Source: Pseudomonas sp. C2B4 (GTDB lineage: Bacteria > Pseudomonadota > Gammaproteobacteria > Pseudomonadales > Pseudomonadaceae). Taken from it: DNA of 64,000 bases. The notes beneath the pieces are model-generated. The model was not told where the DNA came from. It did no database searches and worked only from the letters and a program-made list of their open reading frames with translations. The position numbers and the translations under genes are program-made. The stretch covers positions 1 through 64,000 of the forward strand of contig NZ_JABFMU010000018.1 of NCBI RefSeq assembly GCF_013359695.1, written 5' to 3'. Shown one piece after another: positions 1 through 9,484 of the stretch (positions are counted from its first letter, which is position 1; each line of letters begins with the position of its first letter).

Positions 1-36
1 CGACCATTCAACCATTATGTCGGCTGACACACCGCA

Positions 37-62
37 TTCGCGAGCAGGCTCGCTCCCACAGG
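37..62. repeat. REP palindrome, right half of a REPIN cut by the window edge
   Basis: Carries the core TCGCGAGCAGGCTCGCTCCC shared by many intergenic spots in this window. The bases before it (about 22-36, GCTGACACACCGCAT) are the same as those before the right-hand REP at 36843. The window therefore appears to start inside a REP doublet whose left half lies upstream. Confidence 0.85.
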
Positions 63-94
63 AGATCTTGCATACGCAGCCGGGCTTGTTTTGG

Positions 95-128
95 TTCTCA
101 TTATCATCTAATAATGAATCTCATTACC
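95..128. promoter_or_regulatory. Probable Fur box upstream of fagA
   Basis: AT-rich run with overlapping NATNAT hexamers. The complement contains GATGATAATGAG, close to the Fur consensus GATAATGATAAT. It lies 16-49 bases before the fagA ATG, where a repressor would block transcription. The fagA-fumC-orfX-sodA operon of P. aeruginosa is known to be Fur-repressed, which supports the call. Confidence 0.75.
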
Positions 129-143
129 GAATGAGCCCGGATC

Positions 144-551
144 ATGAGTTCTGCCTTGCACGAGCAGCCCTACCTCGAAAGCTGGCGCTGGATGAGTCGC
201 CAGATCCGTTGTGCGATGGATCCTGACGAGCCTCGCCTGATCGAACATTACCTGGCCGAAGGCCGGTATCTGGCCTGTTGCACGGCGACCTCACCCTGGA
301 CCGTCGCCGAAACCTCTTTCCGTTTGCTGCTCGACACCGCCGCCGATGTCGCGCTGCCCTGGCATTGGCGCACCTATTGTCTGGACCAGGCCTGGCGCCC
401 ATTGCGTGATCTCGAACGCCTTTCCCTTTGCAAATGCCGCCTCAAGCGCTGGCAGAGCTACACCTGGCAACTGGCGACCTGTGAGTTGCAGCCTTCCATA
501 CCTCTAATTGAACTGGTGCAAGGATTCTCTGATGAACAAGACTCGTATTGA
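144..551 (+). CDS. fagA: FagA, Fur-associated small protein
   Basis: 135-residue protein of unknown biochemical role, named from P. aeruginosa where it is the first gene of the Fur-repressed fagA-fumC-orfX-sodA operon. It is Trp- and Cys-rich (SWRWMSRQ near the start, SLCKCRLKRWQSY near residue 95) with no signal peptide. The ATG at 144 follows the Fur-box-like run directly. The gene overlaps fumC by 20 bases in another frame, which suggests translational coupling. Identity rests mainly on position and size. Confidence 0.75.
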   Translation: MSSALHEQPYLESWRWMSRQIRCAMDPDEPRLIEHYLAEGRYLACCTATSPWTVAETSFRLLLDTAADVALPWHWRTYCLDQAWRPLRDLERLSLCKCRLKRWQSYTWQLATCELQPSIPLIELVQGFSDEQDSY

Positions 552-1908
552 GCGCGACAGCATGGGCGAGCTTCAGGTCCCGGAAGACGCCCTCTACGGC
601 GCACAGACTCAACGCGCGGTAGATAACTTCCCGATCAGTGGCAAGCCGATGCCGGTGCAGTTCATTCGCGCTCTGATCCTGGCCAAGGCAGCCGCGGCCT
701 GCGCCAACGTGGAACTCAAACAGATCAGCGAATCCCAGGGCAAAGCCATCGTCGATGCGGCGCAAGGCCTGCTTGAAGGCGATTTCATGCAGCACTTCCC
801 GGTGGATATTTTCCAGACCGGTTCCGGCACCAGTTCCAACATGAACGCCAACGAAGTGATCGCCACCCTGGCCAGCCGTCTGCTCGGCGAGCCGGTGAAC
901 CCCAACGATCACGTCAACTGCGGCCAGAGCAGCAACGACATCATTCCAACCACCATCCACGTCAGCGCGGCGCTGGGATTGCACGAACAGTTGCTGCCGG
1001 CTCTGAATGGTTTGGTGCAGGTAATCGAGCGCAAGGCCGGGCAGGTCCATCACCACGTCAAAACCGGGCGTACCCACCTGATGGACGCGATGCCGGTGCG
1101 CCTGAGCCAGGTGCTCAACGGTTGGGCTCAGCAGCTCAAGGCCAATATCGGCCATCTGCAAAACCTGCAACCCAGCCTGCAATCCCTGGCGCAGGGCGGC
1201 ACCGCAGTAGGTACCGGCATCAACGCGCATCCGGAGTTCGCTGCGCGTTTCAGTCAGCAGTTGAGCAAATTGACTCAGGTCGATTTCACGCCGGGCACGG
1301 ATCTGTTTGCCCTGATCGGCTCTCAGGACACTGCCGTGGCCGTCTCCGGTCAACTGAAGGCCACCGCCGTATCGCTGATGAAAATCGCCAACGACCTGCG
1401 CTGGATGAACTCCGGGCCGTTGGCCGGTCTCGGTGAGATCGAACTTGAAGCCTTGCAACCGGGTTCTTCGATCATGCCAGGCAAGGTCAACCCGGTGATT
1501 CCGGAAGCCACCGCCATGGTCGCCGCCCAGGTGATCGGCAACGACACGGTCATCACCCTTGCCGGTCAGTCGGGCAACTTCGAGCTGAACGTGATGCTGC
1601 CGATCGTTGCCCAGAACCTGCTGAGCAGCATCGAGTTGCTGGCCAATGCCAGTCGTTTGCTGGGTGAAAAAGCCATCGCCAGCTTCAAGGTCAACGACGC
1701 GCGGCTCAAGGAAGCCCTGTCACGCAACCCGATTCTGGTGACTGCGCTCAACCCGATCATTGGCTACCAGAAAGCTGCCGAGATCGCCAAGAAAGCCTAT
1801 CAGCAAGGCCGGCCCGTGATCGATGTCGCGCTGGAACACACCGACCTGTCGCGCAGCCAGCTCGAAGAGCTGCTTAACCCGGAAAAACTCACCGCAGGCG
1901 GCGTGTAA
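532..1908 (+). CDS. fumC: Class II fumarate hydratase (iron-independent)
   Basis: 458-residue fumarase that interconverts fumarate and malate in the TCA cycle without an iron-sulfur cluster. The family signature GSSIMPGKVNP begins at residue 311, and the conserved TGSGTSSNMNANEV and NCGQSSNDIIPT blocks are present. The ATG at 532 is preferred to an upstream in-frame start at 508 because AAGGA lies 8-12 bases before it and the protein then begins MNKTRIERDSMGE as in homologues. Being Fur-controlled, it probably replaces iron-sulfur fumarases when iron is scarce. Confidence 0.95.
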   Translation: MNKTRIERDSMGELQVPEDALYGAQTQRAVDNFPISGKPMPVQFIRALILAKAAAACANVELKQISESQGKAIVDAAQGLLEGDFMQHFPVDIFQTGSGTSSNMNANEVIATLASRLLGEPVNPNDHVNCGQSSNDIIPTTIHVSAALGLHEQLLPALNGLVQVIERKAGQVHHHVKTGRTHLMDAMPVRLSQVLNGWAQQLKANIGHLQNLQPSLQSLAQGGTAVGTGINAHPEFAARFSQQLSKLTQVDFTPGTDLFALIGSQDTAVAVSGQLKATAVSLMKIANDLRWMNSGPLAGLGEIELEALQPGSSIMPGKVNPVIPEATAMVAAQVIGNDTVITLAGQSGNFELNVMLPIVAQNLLSSIELLANASRLLGEKAIASFKVNDARLKEALSRNPILVTALNPIIGYQKAAEIAKKAYQQGRPVIDVALEHTDLSRSQLEELLNPEKLTAGGV

Positions 1909-1935
1909 ACCCCGCCGCCGCTTTGGAGGCACACC

Positions 1936-2364
1936 ATGGAGCACTGGAAACGCACGATCGAAAGGGCCAATCGCTTTTTCATGTTGGGCGAGCTGGTCGA
2001 TGCTCGCGAGGCTTACTTGCAGGCATTGGCCCTGGCCCAGGTGTTGTTCGAGCGCTGGGCGGATGCCGATGAAGCGGTGGCGGCCTGCGTGATTTCCCAT
2101 CACAACCTGGCGGACTTGCATTTGCGTCTGAACCAGCCGGAGGAGAGTGCCGAATACCTGTGCGCCATCCATCAACGGCTGTTGCAGGCCATGCAGGACT
2201 CGCGACTGACGCCGGCGCTGCGGGAAGCAGCCCTGCGCCAGAGCAGCAAGACCTATGTCGAGCTGCTGAATTTCATCAGCGAACATGGCGAGTACCCGCG
2301 TACCCATCGCTTGCTGCACATCGATACCGCCTCGCCCGCGTCTCATCATCCTGGAGTCCATTGA
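1936..2364 (+). CDS. OrfX, conserved protein of the fumC-sodA operon
   Basis: 142-residue soluble protein, mostly helical in appearance with repeated Leu/Ala stretches ([40 protein letters not shown]) that resemble TPR-type helical pairs. It sits between fumC and sodA as orfX does in P. aeruginosa. GGAGG-like sequence lies just before the ATG. The stop is 1 base before sodA, so the two are probably translated together. Function is unknown; a TPR scaffold is an inference from the helical pattern. Confidence 0.75.
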   Translation: MEHWKRTIERANRFFMLGELVDAREAYLQALALAQVLFERWADADEAVAACVISHHNLADLHLRLNQPEESAEYLCAIHQRLLQAMQDSRLTPALREAALRQSSKTYVELLNFISEHGEYPRTHRLLHIDTASPASHHPGVH

Positions 2365-2365
2365 A

Positions 2366-2977
2366 ATGGCTTTTACCTTGCCTGCCTTGCCGTACGCCTA
2401 CGACGCCCTGGAGCCGCACATCGATGCGCAGACCATGGAGATTCATTACACCAGGCATCACCAGACCTACATCAATAACCTGAACGCCGCCGTTGAAGGC
2501 ACCGAGTTCGCCGAGTGGCCGGTGGAAAAACTGGTGGCTGCCGTACAGCAACTGCCCGAAAAACTTCGCGCGGCCGTGATTAACCAAGGCGGGGGTCATG
2601 CCAACCATTCGTTGTTCTGGGAAGTCATGGCACCTCACGGTGGTGGCAAACCTGAAGGCGTACTGGCCAAGGCCATCGACGAGCAATTGGGTGGTCTCGA
2701 GAGTTTCAAAGAGGCCTTCACCAAAGCCGCGCTGACCCGTTTCGGTAGCGGTTGGGCGTGGCTGAGCGTTACGCCGCAAAAGCACCTGATCGTGGAAAGC
2801 AGTGGGAACCAGGACAGTCCATTGATGAGCGGCAACACGCCGATCCTTGGCCTGGATGTTTGGGAGCACGCCTATTACTTGCAGTATCAGAACCGCCGTC
2901 CTGAATACATCAGCGCGTTCTACAACGTGATCAACTGGCCTGAAGTCACTGCGCGTTATCAGGCTGCGCTGGTTTAA
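2366..2977 (+). CDS. sodA: Manganese superoxide dismutase
   Basis: 203 residues, normal length for the Fe/Mn-SOD family; dismutes superoxide in the cytoplasm. Metal ligands are visible as His27, His81, Asp164 and His168 (the last two in LDVWEHAYY). [11 protein letters not shown] together with a Gln in SGNQDSP is the Mn-type pattern rather than the Fe-type. The ATG at 2366, preceded by CTGGAG, gives [15 protein letters not shown], the standard family start; an upstream in-frame start is not needed. Fur control would raise it under iron limitation. Confidence 0.96.
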   Translation: MAFTLPALPYAYDALEPHIDAQTMEIHYTRHHQTYINNLNAAVEGTEFAEWPVEKLVAAVQQLPEKLRAAVINQGGGHANHSLFWEVMAPHGGGKPEGVLAKAIDEQLGGLESFKEAFTKAALTRFGSGWAWLSVTPQKHLIVESSGNQDSPLMSGNTPILGLDVWEHAYYLQYQNRRPEYISAFYNVINWPEVTARYQAALV

Positions 2978-3005
2978 GTCTTCTAAAAACAATCCAAGGC
3001 TGACT

Positions 3006-3899
3006 ATGGGCACTGAAACACTGGCGGTCGCAAATGGGCGAATGTTTCGCTACGCGTTTGGATCGTTGTTGATGCTGGCGGGCATGAGCCTGCTGGTGGC
3101 GCACGGGCTGGAGTGGCTGGATCTGGAGCCGAAACTGTCGCGGGCATTGCAGGGTGGTGCGATCTGCGCCCTCGGCACCGCACTTGGGGCGGTGCCGGTG
3201 CTGGTGATCCGGCGTATGCCCCAGGCGCTTGGCGATACCTTGCTTGGATTTGGTGCCGGAGTGATGCTGGCAGCGACGGCGTTTTCACTGATCGTGCCGG
3301 GCATTGCGGCGGCAGAAAGCCTAGGCATGACTCCGTGGGCAGCCAGTGGCCTGGTCTGTTTCGGCATCCTGCTCGGTGCATTCGGCCTGTTTCTGGTCGA
3401 TCGTAAAGTGTCGGGTGCATCGCCGGAAATGCTCATCGGCACCGTGGAGCACCCGGTGATTCCACCGCGCATCTGGCTGTTTGTGTTTGCAATCATTGCC
3501 CATAACATTCCCGAAGGCATGGCTGTAGGCGTCTCGGCCGGTGGCGGTATGCCTGATGCCGACAGTTTGGCGATGGGTATTGCGTTGCAGGATGTGCCAG
3601 AAGGGTTGGTGATTGCTTTGGTGTTGGCCGGGGCAGGGATGTCGCGATTCAAGGCGTTCCTGATCGGTGCCGCGTCAGGTTTGGTCGAGCCGGTGTTCGC
3701 CCTGCTGTGTGCGTGGCTGGTGAGCCTGGCCGAACTGTTGTTGCCGTTGGGACTGGCCTTGGCGGCCGGCGCCATGTTGCTGGTGGTCACCCACGAAATC
3801 ATCCCCGAATCGCGTCGCCATGGTCATGACAAGCTGGCCAGCCTTGGGTTGCTGGTCGGTTTCTGTTTGATGATGGTGATGGATACGGCGTTGGGTTGA
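3006..3899 (+). CDS. ZIP-family divalent metal transporter
   Basis: 297-residue inner-membrane protein with about eight hydrophobic segments. The ZIP metal-binding helix motif HNIPEGMAVG lies near residue 165 and a second DVPEG motif near residue 198; HEIIPESRRHGHDK near the end adds possible ligands. It likely imports Zn, Mn or Fe. It lies 28 bases after sodA on the same strand, so it may share that operon and could supply Mn to the Mn-SOD; that link is inference. Confidence 0.88.
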   Translation: MGTETLAVANGRMFRYAFGSLLMLAGMSLLVAHGLEWLDLEPKLSRALQGGAICALGTALGAVPVLVIRRMPQALGDTLLGFGAGVMLAATAFSLIVPGIAAAESLGMTPWAASGLVCFGILLGAFGLFLVDRKVSGASPEMLIGTVEHPVIPPRIWLFVFAIIAHNIPEGMAVGVSAGGGMPDADSLAMGIALQDVPEGLVIALVLAGAGMSRFKAFLIGAASGLVEPVFALLCAWLVSLAELLLPLGLALAAGAMLLVVTHEIIPESRRHGHDKLASLGLLVGFCLMMVMDTALG

Positions 3900-3900
3900 A

Positions 3901-3932
3901 TTGTGGAGAGGGAGCGAACTCCCTCTCCACAA
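3901..3932. terminator. Perfect 14-bp hairpin between convergent genes
   Basis: TTGTGGAGAGGGAG, a CGAA loop, then its exact complement. It stands between the ZIP gene (plus) and ptsO (minus), which converge. There is no long T run, so it may act as a two-way weak terminator or an RNA-stabilising hairpin. Confidence 0.7.
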
Positions 3933-3955
3933 GGTCCGCTCGATAGAAAGGGCGC

Positions 3956-4231
3956 TTACTCGCCTTCGTCGAAGTAGTTATTGATCAAGGCCACCAGCGC
4001 GTCCATCGCTTCCTGTTCCTGCTCGCCTTCCGTGCTCAGATGGATTTTGGTGCCCTTGCCAGCGGCGAGCATCATCATGGCCATGATGCTTTTGCCGTCG
4101 ACGGTGGAGTCTGGTGTGCGTCCAACCCTGATCGTGCAATCCTTGAATTGACCTGCGACCCCTACGAATTTTGCAGACGCCCGGGCATGCAGGCCCAGCT
4201 TGTTGATGATTTCGATTTCCAGAGCAGGCAT
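3956..4231 (-). CDS. ptsO: NPr, HPr-like phosphocarrier of the nitrogen PTS
   Basis: 91 residues. The HPr active-site loop NKLGLHARASAKFV places the phosphorylated His at residue 15. There is no typical HPr-kinase Ser context, so it is the NPr form that passes phosphate from PtsP to PtsN. It is the last gene of the rpoN-hpf-ptsN-rapZ-ptsO cluster, 15 bases after rapZ. This branch controls potassium, nitrogen and stress responses rather than sugar uptake in pseudomonads. Confidence 0.95.
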   Translation of the reverse strand: MPALEIEIINKLGLHARASAKFVGVAGQFKDCTIRVGRTPDSTVDGKSIMAMMMLAAGKGTKIHLSTEGEQEQEAMDALVALINNYFDEGE

Positions 4232-4246
4232 CGCGATGTGAATCCT

Positions 4247-5104
4247 TTAGCTGAGGTCGCGGTGGCGGACCTGGACGTTCTTCAGGGATTGCTGCAGGGT
4301 CTTGCCCAGGCGTTCGGTCAGGTAGACAGAGCGGTGATGCCCGCCCGTGCAACCGATGGCAATGGTGACGTAAGCGCGGTTACTGGCAGCAAAGCGGGGT
4401 AACCATTTGAGCAGGTAGGTGGAAATGTCCTGGAACATCTCTTCGACATCCGGCTGGGCCGCCAGGTACTCGGCAACCGGTTGATCGAGTCCGGATTGCG
4501 CACGCAATTCCGGCTTCCAGTAGGGATTGGGCAGGCAGCGCACATCGAACACCAGATCGGCGTCCACCGGCATACCGCGCTTGAAGCCGAAAGACTCCAC
4601 CAGGAACGCCGTACCGGGCTCCGGTTGGTTCAGCAGGCGCAGCTTGATGGTATCGCGCAGCTGATACAGGTTCAGGCTGGTGGTGTTGATTTTGAGATCG
4701 GCGAGGTCCGCGATGGGACCAAGCAGGCTCGTTTCATCGGTGATGGCTTCGGCCAGCGAGCGATTGGCGCTGCTCAGCGGGTGGCGACGCCGGGTTTCCG
4801 AGAAACGTTTGAGCAGGGTTTCTTCGTCCGCATCCAGATACAGCACATCGCACTGGATGTGACGGCTGCGGACTTCTTCCAGCAGCTCTGGAAACCGCGA
4901 TAGATGGCTTGGCAGGTTGCGTGCGTCGATGGATACGGCAACCAGTGGCTGTGACAGCTCGGTGTGAATCAGCGCGCGTTCGGCCAGTTCCGGCAGCAAC
5001 CCGGCAGGCAGGTTGTCGATGCAGTAGTAGCCGTTGTCCTCCAGTACATCGAGGGCGGTACTTTTACCTGAGCCAGAGCGGCCGCTGACGATGATCAAGC
5101 GCAT
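4247..5104 (-). CDS. rapZ: RapZ-family RNase adapter / nucleotide-binding protein
   Basis: 285 residues with a Walker A motif GRSGSGKST at residues 8-16 and a conserved C-terminal domain containing [11 protein letters not shown]. In E. coli RapZ binds GlmZ/GlmY small RNAs and guides RNase E to control glucosamine-6-phosphate synthase. Whether this role holds in Pseudomonas is not visible here. It sits between ptsN (2 bases upstream) and ptsO in the conserved rpoN cluster. Confidence 0.94.
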   Translation of the reverse strand: MRLIIVSGRSGSGKSTALDVLEDNGYYCIDNLPAGLLPELAERALIHTELSQPLVAVSIDARNLPSHLSRFPELLEEVRSRHIQCDVLYLDADEETLLKRFSETRRRHPLSSANRSLAEAITDETSLLGPIADLADLKINTTSLNLYQLRDTIKLRLLNQPEPGTAFLVESFGFKRGMPVDADLVFDVRCLPNPYWKPELRAQSGLDQPVAEYLAAQPDVEEMFQDISTYLLKWLPRFAASNRAYVTIAIGCTGGHHRSVYLTERLGKTLQQSLKNVQVRHRDLS

Positions 5105-5106
5105 GA

Positions 5107-5571
5107 TTACTGCCCGTTTTGCTCGTCCAGGACAACCTGATACAAGGCTTCATTGCTCGGCGCGCTGCGCAGTTTGTCGCGCACGTCCTTACGGTCGAGC
5201 ATGCTGGCGATCTGGCGCAACAGCTCCAGGTGCGCATCGGTAGCGGCTTCCGGGACCAGCAGAACGAATAGCAGGTCAACCGGCGCGCCGTCGATGGCGT
5301 CGAAATCGATAGGGGCGTCCAGGTGCATCAAGGCACTGATGGGCGATTCGCAACCCTTGAGGCGGCAGTGAGGAATGGCGATGCCGTTGCCAAAACCGGT
5401 GGAACCGAGTTTTTCACGGGCAATCAAAGCCTCGAAGACATCTTGCATCTCCAGAGCCGGCACTTGGCGGGCGATCAGATTGGCAATTTGCTCGAGGGCT
5501 TTCTTTTTACTGCCGCCCGGCACGTTCACCAGGGAACGGCCGGGGGTCAGGATGCTTTCAAGTCGGATCAT
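5107..5571 (-). CDS. ptsN: EIIA-Ntr, nitrogen PTS regulatory protein
   Basis: 154 residues, normal for the EIIA fructose/Ntr family. The phosphorylated His is His68 in GIAIPHCRL. It receives phosphate from NPr (encoded two genes downstream) and acts as a regulator rather than a sugar transporter component. It lies between hpf and rapZ; the near-zero spacing to rapZ implies co-translation. Confidence 0.95.
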   Translation of the reverse strand: MIRLESILTPGRSLVNVPGGSKKKALEQIANLIARQVPALEMQDVFEALIAREKLGSTGFGNGIAIPHCRLKGCESPISALMHLDAPIDFDAIDGAPVDLLFVLLVPEAATDAHLELLRQIASMLDRKDVRDKLRSAPSNEALYQVVLDEQNGQ

Positions 5572-5583
5572 GGGTTGGGAGTG

Positions 5584-5892
5584 TTAACGACCGGTAGCGC
5601 CCTGGAGGAGGCTCTGGGTCTTTTCCTTATGCTTTTTGAGTTGTTTATCCAGCTTGTCGGTCAATGCGTCGATCGCCGCGTACATATCGGTATGTTCCGC
5701 GTTGGCGACCACTTCATTGCCGGGAATATGCAGCGTGGCTTCGATTTTCTGCTTCAGCTTTTCGACCGTCATCGTGACCTGCACGTTGGTGATCTTGTCG
5801 AAATGTCGCTCCAATCGTTCGAGTTTTTCGCCGATGTAGGTGCGAAGAGGTTCGGTCACTTCCAGTTGGTGTCCACTGATGTTGACTTGCAT
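5584..5892 (-). CDS. hpf: Hibernation promoting factor (short HPF)
   Basis: 102 residues of the S30AE family (MQVNISGHQLEVTEPL start; IPGNEVVANAEHTDMYAAID core; Lys/Gln-rich C-terminus). It binds the 30S decoding site and promotes 100S ribosome dimers in stationary phase. The ATG at 5892 has AAGGAG a few bases upstream; a longer frame to 5946 adds a Cys/Arg-rich stretch unlike the family and is rejected. Confidence 0.95.
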   Translation of the reverse strand: MQVNISGHQLEVTEPLRTYIGEKLERLERHFDKITNVQVTMTVEKLKQKIEATLHIPGNEVVANAEHTDMYAAIDALTDKLDKQLKKHKEKTQSLLQGATGR

Positions 5893-5966
5893 ACAGCTTC
5901 TCCTTCGTTGCCAGTGCATAAAGCGGCAGGCTGAAATGCCTGCCACTGGAACGCTGTGGCGTGGCT

Positions 5967-7460
5967 CTACATCAACCGCTTGCGTTCGCTCGAAGGCGCG
6001 ATCCCGAGGGACTCGCGGTACTTGGCGACGGTGCGGCGAGCCACCTGAATGCCTTGTGCCTCCAGTAAACCAGCGATCTTGCTGTCACTCAACGGCTTTT
6101 TCTGATTTTCCGCGGCAACCAGTTTTTTGATGATCGCGCGAATCGCCGTGGACGAGCATTCGCCGCCCTCGGAGGTGCTGACATGGCTGGAGAAAAAGTA
6201 TTTCAGTTCATAGATGCCCCGAGGGGTATGCATGAATTTCTGTGTGGTGACCCGTGAGATCGTCGACTCGTGCATGCCGACCGCTTCAGCGATGTCATGC
6301 AGGACCAGCGGTTTCATGGCTTCGTCGCCATACTCCAGGAAGCCGCGCTGATGCTCGACGATCTGGGTGGCTACTTTCATCAGGGTTTCGTTGCGGCTTT
6401 GCAGGCTCTTGATGAACCAGCGGGCTTCTTGCAACTGATTGCGCATGAAAGTGTTGTCGGCGCTGGTGTCGGCGCGGCGCACGAAGCCGGCGTACTGGGC
6501 GTTGACCCGCAGGCGTGGCACTGACTCCTGATTGAGCTCCACCAGCCAGCGTTCGTTGTCCTTGCGCACGATCACATCGGGGACGACGTACTCGGCTTCG
6601 GTGGACTCGATTTGTGAGCCTGGGCGCGGATTAAGGCTCTGGACCAGTTCGATCACCTGGCGCAGTTCATCTTCCTTGAGCTTCATGCGGCGCATCAGCT
6701 GGCTGTAGTCGCGGCTGCCGAGCAAGTCGATGTAGTCGGTGACCAGGCGCTTGGCCTCTGCCAGCCAGGGTGTTTTGGCGGGCAACTGGCGCAGTTGCAA
6801 CAACAGGCATTCACCCAGGTTGCGCGCGCCGATGCCAGCGGGTTCGAATTGCTGGATGCGGTGCAGGACGGCTTCGATTTCGTCCAGTTCGATGTCCAGT
6901 TCCGGATCGAAGGCTTCGAGGATCTCCTCGAGCGTTTCGTCCAGATAGCCCTGATTGTTGATGCAGTCGATCAGGGTCACGGCAATCAGCCGGTCGGTGT
7001 CGGACATCGGCGCCAGGTTCAGCTGCCAAAGCAGGTGGCTTTGCAGGCTTTCGCCGGCCGATGTGCGGGTGGTGAAATCCCACTCGTCGTCATCGTTGCT
7101 CGGCAGGCTGCTGGCGCTGGTCTGGTAGACGTCTTCCCATGCCGTATCGACAGGAAGCTCGTTGGGAATGCGCTCGTTCCAGTCGCCTTCCTCGAGGTTA
7201 TCAACCGTCGGCGCGCTTTCCTGGTAGGAGGGTTCCTGAATGTCGGTGTTGGGCTTTTGCTCGGCGTTGTCGGCCAAGGGGTCGGTGTTATCGAAGTCGT
7301 CGCCTTCTTCCTGGCGCTCGAGCATCGGATTGGACTCCAGGGCCTCCTGGATTTCCTGTTGCAGGTCCAGGGTCGACAATTGGAGCAGACGGATGGCCTG
7401 TTGCAGCTGCGGTGTCATCGTCAGCTGCTGGCCCATTCTCAAGACTAGCGATGGTTTCAT
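5967..7460 (-). CDS. rpoN: RNA polymerase sigma-54 factor
   Basis: 497 residues. The N-terminal Gln-rich activator-interaction region ([20 protein letters not shown]), an acidic linker (about residues 50-110), the core-binding domain and the C-terminal RpoN box [10 protein letters not shown] (residues 474-483), which reads the -24 element, are all present. It directs nitrogen, motility and many catabolic promoters that need AAA+ activators. It is separated from lptB by 184 bases that hold a TATAAT element, so it probably has its own promoter. Confidence 0.97.
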   Translation of the reverse strand: MKPSLVLRMGQQLTMTPQLQQAIRLLQLSTLDLQQEIQEALESNPMLERQEEGDDFDNTDPLADNAEQKPNTDIQEPSYQESAPTVDNLEEGDWNERIPNELPVDTAWEDVYQTSASSLPSNDDDEWDFTTRTSAGESLQSHLLWQLNLAPMSDTDRLIAVTLIDCINNQGYLDETLEEILEAFDPELDIELDEIEAVLHRIQQFEPAGIGARNLGECLLLQLRQLPAKTPWLAEAKRLVTDYIDLLGSRDYSQLMRRMKLKEDELRQVIELVQSLNPRPGSQIESTEAEYVVPDVIVRKDNERWLVELNQESVPRLRVNAQYAGFVRRADTSADNTFMRNQLQEARWFIKSLQSRNETLMKVATQIVEHQRGFLEYGDEAMKPLVLHDIAEAVGMHESTISRVTTQKFMHTPRGIYELKYFFSSHVSTSEGGECSSTAIRAIIKKLVAAENQKKPLSDSKIAGLLEAQGIQVARRTVAKYRESLGIAPSSERKRLM

Positions 7461-7644
7461 GGCAGGGGCTTAACACCTTATTCGCCGGCGCACATGCGCC
7501 ATCCACTACAGGGCGCCGGAGCGCCAAACATAAGCAAATTATATGCCCGAAATTGCAGTGTTTGCCTAGAGCGCTGTAACAATAAAAAAGTGTTGATTTT
7601 TTATCGAGACGAGCGCTCGGTCGACTAGTCAGGCACCTCGGCGC
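7461..7644 (-). promoter_or_regulatory. rpoN promoter region
   Basis: Gene-free spacer between lptB and rpoN. On the minus strand TATAAT occurs at 7543-7538 with only a weak -35. Two short inverted repeats (GGCGCCGGAGCGCC near 7512; GCGCACATGCGC near 7489) lie between it and the rpoN start and could fold in the leader RNA. Confidence 0.5.
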
Positions 7645-8370
7645 TTACAGACGGAACTCGTGGCCCAGGTACACTTCCTTGACCAGATCGTTGGCCAGGA
7701 TGGTGTCGGAGTCGCCTTCGGCAATCAGTTGGCCATCGTTGACGATGTAGGCGGTTTCGCAGATATCCAGGGTCTCGCGGACGTTGTGGTCCGTGATCAG
7801 CACGCCAATGCCCTTGGCCTTGAGGTGGTGGATGATCTGTTTGATGTCGCCTACCGAAATAGGGTCCACGCCGGCGAAGGGTTCGTCGAGCAGGATGAAT
7901 TTCGGGTTGGTGGCCAGCGCGCGAGCGATTTCCACGCGACGGCGTTCGCCACCGGACAGACTCATGCCGAGGTTGTCGCGGATGTGGCTGATGTGAAATT
8001 CCTGCAGCAGGCTTTCCAGCTCCTTGCGACGATCGGCCTTGTCGAGCTCCTTGCGGGTCTCGAGGATCGCCATGATGTTATCGGCCACCGACAGTTTGCG
8101 GAAGATCGAGGCTTCTTGCGGCAGATAGCCGATGCCGGCCTTCGCGCGACCATGCATCGGCTGGTGGCTGACGTCCAGGTCGTCGATCAGGACGCGGCCC
8201 TGGTCTGCCCTTACCAGGCCGACAATCATGTAGAAGCAGGTGGTCTTGCCGGCACCGTTCGGGCCAAGCAGGCCGACGATCTGACCGCTGTCGATGGACA
8301 GGCTGACATCACGCACGACCTGGCGGCTCTTGTAGCTCTTGGCCAGATGCTGAGCTTTCAGAGTTGCCAT
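7645..8370 (-). CDS. lptB: LPS transport ATPase LptB
   Basis: 241-residue ABC ATPase. Walker A is GPNGAGKTT, the signature is [15 protein letters not shown], and Walker B is [13 protein letters not shown]. With LptF/G (not here) it powers extraction of LPS from the inner membrane and its passage over LptC and LptA. The start codon shares one base with the lptA stop (TAATG), giving tight coupling. Confidence 0.97.
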   Translation of the reverse strand: MATLKAQHLAKSYKSRQVVRDVSLSIDSGQIVGLLGPNGAGKTTCFYMIVGLVRADQGRVLIDDLDVSHQPMHGRAKAGIGYLPQEASIFRKLSVADNIMAILETRKELDKADRRKELESLLQEFHISHIRDNLGMSLSGGERRRVEIARALATNPKFILLDEPFAGVDPISVGDIKQIIHHLKAKGIGVLITDHNVRETLDICETAYIVNDGQLIAEGDSDTILANDLVKEVYLGHEFRL

Positions 8371-8918
8371 TACTGGGCCTTTTGCTCGTCGGTTTTCTTT
8401 TTCGGCTGGATCACCATGTCGATGCGCGGACGCGCCTCGGTGACTTTGCTGCCGGTGGCGCGACCGGCGCTGGCCAGCTTTTTAACGGTGTCGTAGACGA
8501 TTTTTTCGCCCTGGGTGACGTTGTTGTCCTTGTCGACGACTTTGGCGCGATCGATCAGCACGACGCGGTTTTGCGTCGCGTGATACTGGATGGTCACACC
8601 CCAGCCTTGCACAGGCTTCGCATCGCCCGCGGTCTGGAGCTGTTCGAAGTAGGCGAGGTTGCCCACCGACGTCACCACATCGATATCGCCGCTGGGTGCG
8701 CGGGTCATGGTCACTTTGTTGCCGGTGACCTTCATCGAGCCTTGGGTGATGATCACATCGCCGGTGTAGGTGGCGATGCCGTTCTTGTCGTCCAGCTGGG
8801 CGTCGTCGGCCTGGATGCGGATAGGCTGCTGTTGGTCATCCGGCAGAGCCCAGGCGCTCACGCTTCCCAGTGCTGCGCCCAGACTGAGCAAAATAGGGAG
8901 GGTTTTAACGAGCCTCAT
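8370..8918 (-). CDS. lptA: Periplasmic LPS bridge protein LptA (LptH)
   Basis: 182 residues with a signal peptide ending near ...VSAWA-LPDD, then an OstA-type beta-jellyroll ([19 protein letters not shown]). It links LptC to LptD across the periplasm; the Pseudomonas form is also called LptH. It overlaps lptC by 14 bases and lptB by 1. A basic, Lys-rich C-terminal tail follows the fold. Confidence 0.94.
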   Translation of the reverse strand: MRLVKTLPILLSLGAALGSVSAWALPDDQQQPIRIQADDAQLDDKNGIATYTGDVIITQGSMKVTGNKVTMTRAPSGDIDVVTSVGNLAYFEQLQTAGDAKPVQGWGVTIQYHATQNRVVLIDRAKVVDKDNNVTQGEKIVYDTVKKLASAGRATGSKVTEARPRIDMVIQPKKKTDEQKAQ

Positions 8919-9477
8919 ACTGTCCTCTTACGTTCGATAGCAGGTGTATCCTGCTTTCTTTCAAGTACGCTTTCATTCCATTGCCAGTCGACACACCGCC
9001 AGCGCCGTCGATTCTAACGGGTTGGTCGGTCTGCGCATATTGCTGCTGCGGGAACACTGTCATGCGAGTGGTGGTGATCAGGGTCCTGCGGTTTTTCTCG
9101 TCGAAACGCGTGATGCGTACCGAATCGATCAGTTCGACCTGTGTGCCGTCGGGGTTGACTTCACCCTTGTCGCTCTGGACGTGCCACGGGAACTGAGTGC
9201 CGCGAAACATGTTCAGGTCGGGATTGGTGAGTAATGTCACTTCGGTCGCTTTCAGGTGCTCGACCTTGTCCGACGTCATTTCGTATTGCAGTTTGCCGTC
9301 CGGCAGGAACTGCACACTGTGGGCGTTGATGGCGTAATAGTCGATCTCGCTGTTGTCGACTTTCACCACCGGCTTGTCGAGGAAGCGTTCCGGGCTGATG
9401 TTCCAGTAGCCGACCGCGGCGAAAATCGCCGTGATGCAGCCGAACATCAGAGTGTTGCGAATCTTTTTGCTCAGCAT
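8905..9477 (-). CDS. lptC: LPS export protein LptC
   Basis: 190 residues: a short cytoplasmic start MLSKKIRNT, one membrane segment (LMFGCITAIFAAVGYW) and a periplasmic beta-jellyroll domain. It accepts LPS from LptBFG and hands it to LptA. The ATG at 9477, 7 bases after kdsC, is preferred to a longer frame reaching 9510 because it places the membrane helix directly at the N-terminus as in homologues. Confidence 0.93.
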   Translation of the reverse strand: MLSKKIRNTLMFGCITAIFAAVGYWNISPERFLDKPVVKVDNSEIDYYAINAHSVQFLPDGKLQYEMTSDKVEHLKATEVTLLTNPDLNMFRGTQFPWHVQSDKGEVNPDGTQVELIDSVRITRFDEKNRRTLITTTRMTVFPQQQYAQTDQPVRIDGAGGVSTGNGMKAYLKESRIHLLSNVRGQYEAR

Positions 9478-9484
9478 GTTTGGC

